15,334 bases of DNA, taken from positions 1-15,334 of the forward strand of contig JBKECM010000110.1 of assembly GCA_047974615.1 (NCBI GenBank), given 5' to 3'. Shown one piece after another: positions 13,456 through 15,334 of this stretch. The position numbers were made by a program, and so were the translations under genes. A model generated the notes under the pieces. The model was not told where the DNA came from and searched no databases. It worked only from the letters and a program-made list of their open reading frames with translations. Positions within the stretch are counted from its first letter, which is position 1, and the number at the start of each line of letters is the position of its first letter. Source of the stretch: JBKEBX01 sp047974615 (GTDB taxonomy: Bacteria; Bacillota; Clostridia; Lachnospirales; CAMZNU01).

Positions 13456-14985
13456 CTACATAAGAGGTGCAACGAACTGTAGTAAAGCATCAGATAATCT
13501 TTGAATTATATTTTTGGATTTATACTTCTCGATAGTATATTCTAAAGATATATCCAAAGTTTTTAAATAATCATCTTTTAAAATATTGGCTACTTTTTTA
13601 TCATATATCCAAGCACCACATTCAAAGTTCCAAAGTAGTGAACGATAATCGAAGTTAATAGTACCAACAAAAGCTACTTTATCATCGACTACAACAGTTT
13701 TTGCGTGAACAAATCCCGGCTTATATTCGTAAATTTTTGCACCTTTTTCAAGTAAAACACCATAAAAAGACTGTGTAAGTTTAAATATAAGTTTTTTGTC
13801 TGGAACATGAGGTGTTAAGATCCTAACATCAACACCACTAATAGTTGCTAGCTGTATAGCACTTATAAGTTCTTGTGATAAAATCAAGTATGGTGTACAT
13901 ATATATACATAATCTTTCGCACTTGCTATCATACGTATATAGTTGTTTTCTGCAACATCTTTTGCTACAGGACCATCATCAAAAGCCATAACGTAAGTAT
14001 CATTTTTTATAGTTTCGTTTTTATATATATATTTTGAAAAATCCAAAGGTATCTTTTGGTCAAAAGCCCAAGTTTTTAAGAAAATAATTGATAATGAATT
14101 TACTGCATCACCAGTAAGTTTAACTGCAACATCTTTCCAGTGTCCAAAACGTTCAACTTGATTTATATATTCATCACCTATATTTATACCACCAGTAAAG
14201 CCTACTTTACCATCAATAACAGTTATTTTTCTATGGTCACGATAACTTATAAAAGTATAAGGATTACCCATATTATCATTAAAAGGTAATATTTTAATAT
14301 TACTACTTAAACAGTCCTCTTTAAAATCTTTAGGTAATGTAAAAAGTGAACCTGCAACGTCATAGGAATAAAATACTTCAACTCCACTTTCTGCTTTACT
14401 TTTTAAAATTTCCATTATTTTTCTATGCATATTACCGTCACTTACGATAAAATATTGCATAAAAATAAATTTTTCAGCCTTTTCTAATTCAATGATAAGT
14501 GATTCAAAAAAGTTTTCACCTAGTGGATAATATTCCACCTCCGTATTTTTATATACAGGATAGCCGCTGTCCATATTTACAAGTTTTATTTGTTGTAACA
14601 TATCTTTATCTGTTATGCCTTCAAGTACGTCTAAATCCTGTACTAAATATTTTTCACCTTCTTTTTCAGCAGCACTAAATCTTGTGTATATCTTTTTGTT
14701 AAAATTGATACGTCCAAAAATTAAGTATAAAAACAAACCAAAAACAGGAAAAATTAATAAAAATATAATCCAAGAAGTTTTAGCATTTGTTTTTTTATTA
14801 CTTATAAAAATATGTGCAATAAAAATAAAAGTTACAATATTAAAAAAAGTTAAAACATATTGTGCTTCTCGAGCAACAAACCCATATGAAAAAACTACAA
14901 CTGCTATATTGAGCAAGGCTACAATAACCATAGATGCAACTTTAACAAAATTTGAAGATTTTTCAAAAATATCAATTTTATTCAT
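13456..14985 (-). CDS. cls: Cardiolipin synthase, phospholipase D family, 509 aa
   Basis: Membrane enzyme that condenses two phosphatidylglycerol molecules into cardiolipin plus glycerol. It has three hydrophobic segments at the N-terminus (about 15-36, 43-62 and 71-92), then two phospholipase D domains. HKD motif 1 is H251-R-K253-x4-D258 followed by GFTGGINIG. HKD motif 2 is H427-A-K429-x4-D434 followed by AFVGTINFDYRS. HWKDVAVKLTG after motif 1 and the closing hydrophobic LLQFVAPLM are typical of bacterial Cls. Length is normal (about 480-520). GGAGGGG lies just upstream of the ATG at 14983-14985. It has its own promoter (15097-15124) and a leader of about 100 bases with two hairpins. It is followed on the same strand by the antiporter. 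It depends on PgsA (7528-8079) for its substrate. Confidence 0.95.
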   Translation of the reverse strand: MNKIDIFEKSSNFVKVASMVIVALLNIAVVVFSYGFVAREAQYVLTFFNIVTFIFIAHIFISNKKTNAKTSWIIFLLIFPVFGLFLYLIFGRINFNKKIYTRFSAAEKEGEKYLVQDLDVLEGITDKDMLQQIKLVNMDSGYPVYKNTEVEYYPLGENFFESLIIELEKAEKFIFMQYFIVSDGNMHRKIMEILKSKAESGVEVFYSYDVAGSLFTLPKDFKEDCLSSNIKILPFNDNMGNPYTFISYRDHRKITVIDGKVGFTGGINIGDEYINQVERFGHWKDVAVKLTGDAVNSLSIIFLKTWAFDQKIPLDFSKYIYKNETIKNDTYVMAFDDGPVAKDVAENNYIRMIASAKDYVYICTPYLILSQELISAIQLATISGVDVRILTPHVPDKKLIFKLTQSFYGVLLEKGAKIYEYKPGFVHAKTVVVDDKVAFVGTINFDYRSLLWNFECGAWIYDKKVANILKDDYLKTLDISLEYTIEKYKSKNIIQRLSDALLQFVAPLM

Positions 14986-15005
14986 AATACCCCTCCATAA
15001 ACAAA

Positions 15006-15047
15006 GTGCTGCACTGAAAAACTCTTTTTTCTGTCATTTATCAGCAC
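15006..15047 (-). repeat. Short inverted repeat in the cls leader resembling MITE ends
   Basis: GTGCTG (15006-15011) and CAGCAC (15042-15047) are inverted. Read on the minus strand the segment begins GTGCTGATAAATGACAGAAA, similar to the MITE left end at 15219 (GGTGCTGATAAAGTCAAAAA). It may be a collapsed MITE remnant or a regulatory hairpin just upstream of the cls ribosome binding site. Confidence 0.4.
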
Positions 15048-15052
15048 AAGTA

Positions 15053-15074
15053 ATGGGAATATACATATTCCCAT
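15053..15074. repeat. Perfect palindrome in the cls leader
   Basis: ATGGGAATAT (15053-15062), AC, ATATTCCCAT (15065-15074). It lies downstream of the cls -10 box and within its leader. No T-run follows on either strand, so it is not an ordinary terminator. It could be an operator or an RNA hairpin; the sequence does not say which. Confidence 0.5.
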
Positions 15075-15096
15075 AAAACATTACATATTATTTTTT

Positions 15097-15124
15097 ATTA
15101 TACCATAATTAAAAAAATATACAA
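15097..15124 (-). promoter_or_regulatory. Promoter of the cls-antiporter operon
   Basis: On the minus strand, TTGTAT (15124-15119) and TATAAT (15102-15097) are spaced by 16 bases. The start point would be near 15090, about 105 bases upstream of the cls ATG. Confidence 0.6.
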
Positions 15125-15215
15125 TAAAATAATTGTATTCTTTTGTATATTATATTAGCACATATACTCTATAGTTACTTCATAGTATAAAACTATTGGG
15201 TTATCAAAAAAAGAC

Positions 15216-15334
15216 GAAGGTGCTGATAAAGTCAAAAAGAAAAAAATTATAATAGCGTTAGCGTAAACAAAAATAGTGAGTTGGAATAAAATCAGCGAAG
15301 AATGAGCGTAAATTTTATTCCATACGAATGATAA
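15216..15334. mobile_element. Second MITE-like copy, truncated by the window end
   Basis: GAAGGTGCTGATAAAG (15216-15231) matches the complement of the right end of the 7291-7446 element with one difference. The following TCAAAAAGAAAAAA matches that element's left arm, and CAAAAATAGTGAG and GAGCGT recur in the same order. Inside, TGGAATAAAAT (15282-15292) pairs with ATTTTATTCCA (15312-15322). Stem sequences differ from the first copy, while the ability to fold is kept. The right end is beyond the window. I see no coding sequence. Confidence 0.6.

Noticed and set aside
13122..13463. Open frame antisense to the antiporter
   Set aside because: It is the mirror of a hydrophobic coding region. The antiporter signatures on the minus strand are clear.
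14615..15076. Open frame antisense to the cls 5' end
   Set aside because: It overlaps the membrane-coding part of cls, has a Lys/Ile-rich composition with no domain, and has no supported start site.

Overview
The window is a stretch of low-GC, AT-rich bacterial chromosome carrying housekeeping genes. The operon order ftsK/spoIIIE - folD - rimO - pgsA - pncC - recA and the infC - rpmI - rplT operon point to a Firmicute of the Clostridia, most likely a Lachnospirales-type lineage. This placement is inferred from gene order and protein character, not from a database search. Ribosome binding sites are strong GGAGG types, promoters are clean TTGnnn-17-TATAAT types, and the intergenic regions carry long A/T-flanked hairpin terminators.

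Layout, left to right. (1) 1-1645: a single-gene unit with its own promoter and terminator, encoding a flavodoxin-like/SCP2-like fusion protein. (2) 1665-9919: a six-gene plus-strand operon ending in a strong bidirectional terminator after recA. It holds the septal/sporulation DNA translocase, the folate enzyme FolD, the ribosomal protein S12 methylthiotransferase RimO, a CDP-alcohol phosphatidyltransferase (PgsA), the NMN deamidase-type CinA C-terminal protein (PncC) and RecA. A 156-bp MITE-like insertion with a 10-bp target duplication separates rimO from pgsA. (3) 9951-10596: a minus-strand gene for a small membrane-anchored protein of unknown function. (4) 10772-12148: the IF3-L35-L20 operon with a consensus promoter, an attenuator-type leader and an apparent AUU start codon for infC. 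(5) 12230-15124: a minus-strand pair, cardiolipin synthase followed by an NHA/SLC9B-like cation:proton antiporter. (6) 15216-15334: the left end of a second MITE-like copy, cut by the window edge.

The coding content is conventional. pgsA and cls belong to the same anionic phospholipid pathway (phosphatidylglycerol phosphate, then cardiolipin) but lie in different operons. recA and pncC are adjacent, as is common in bacteria.

The unusual content is intergenic. There are two families of short structured repeats. One is a MITE-like element with GAGGGTGCTGATAAAG-type inverted ends (7291-7446; 15216-end; a possible degenerate form at 15006-15047). The other is a hairpin element beginning ATGGCATCATTGCA (1665, 9831, 10644, and inverted at 12255). 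In two places a repeat supplies the stop codon of the gene it abuts: rimO gets its TGA from the MITE, and the antiporter gets its last residues and TAA from the hairpin element. I see no CRISPR array, tRNA, rRNA, phage or toxin-antitoxin module, and no evidence of a new multi-gene system.
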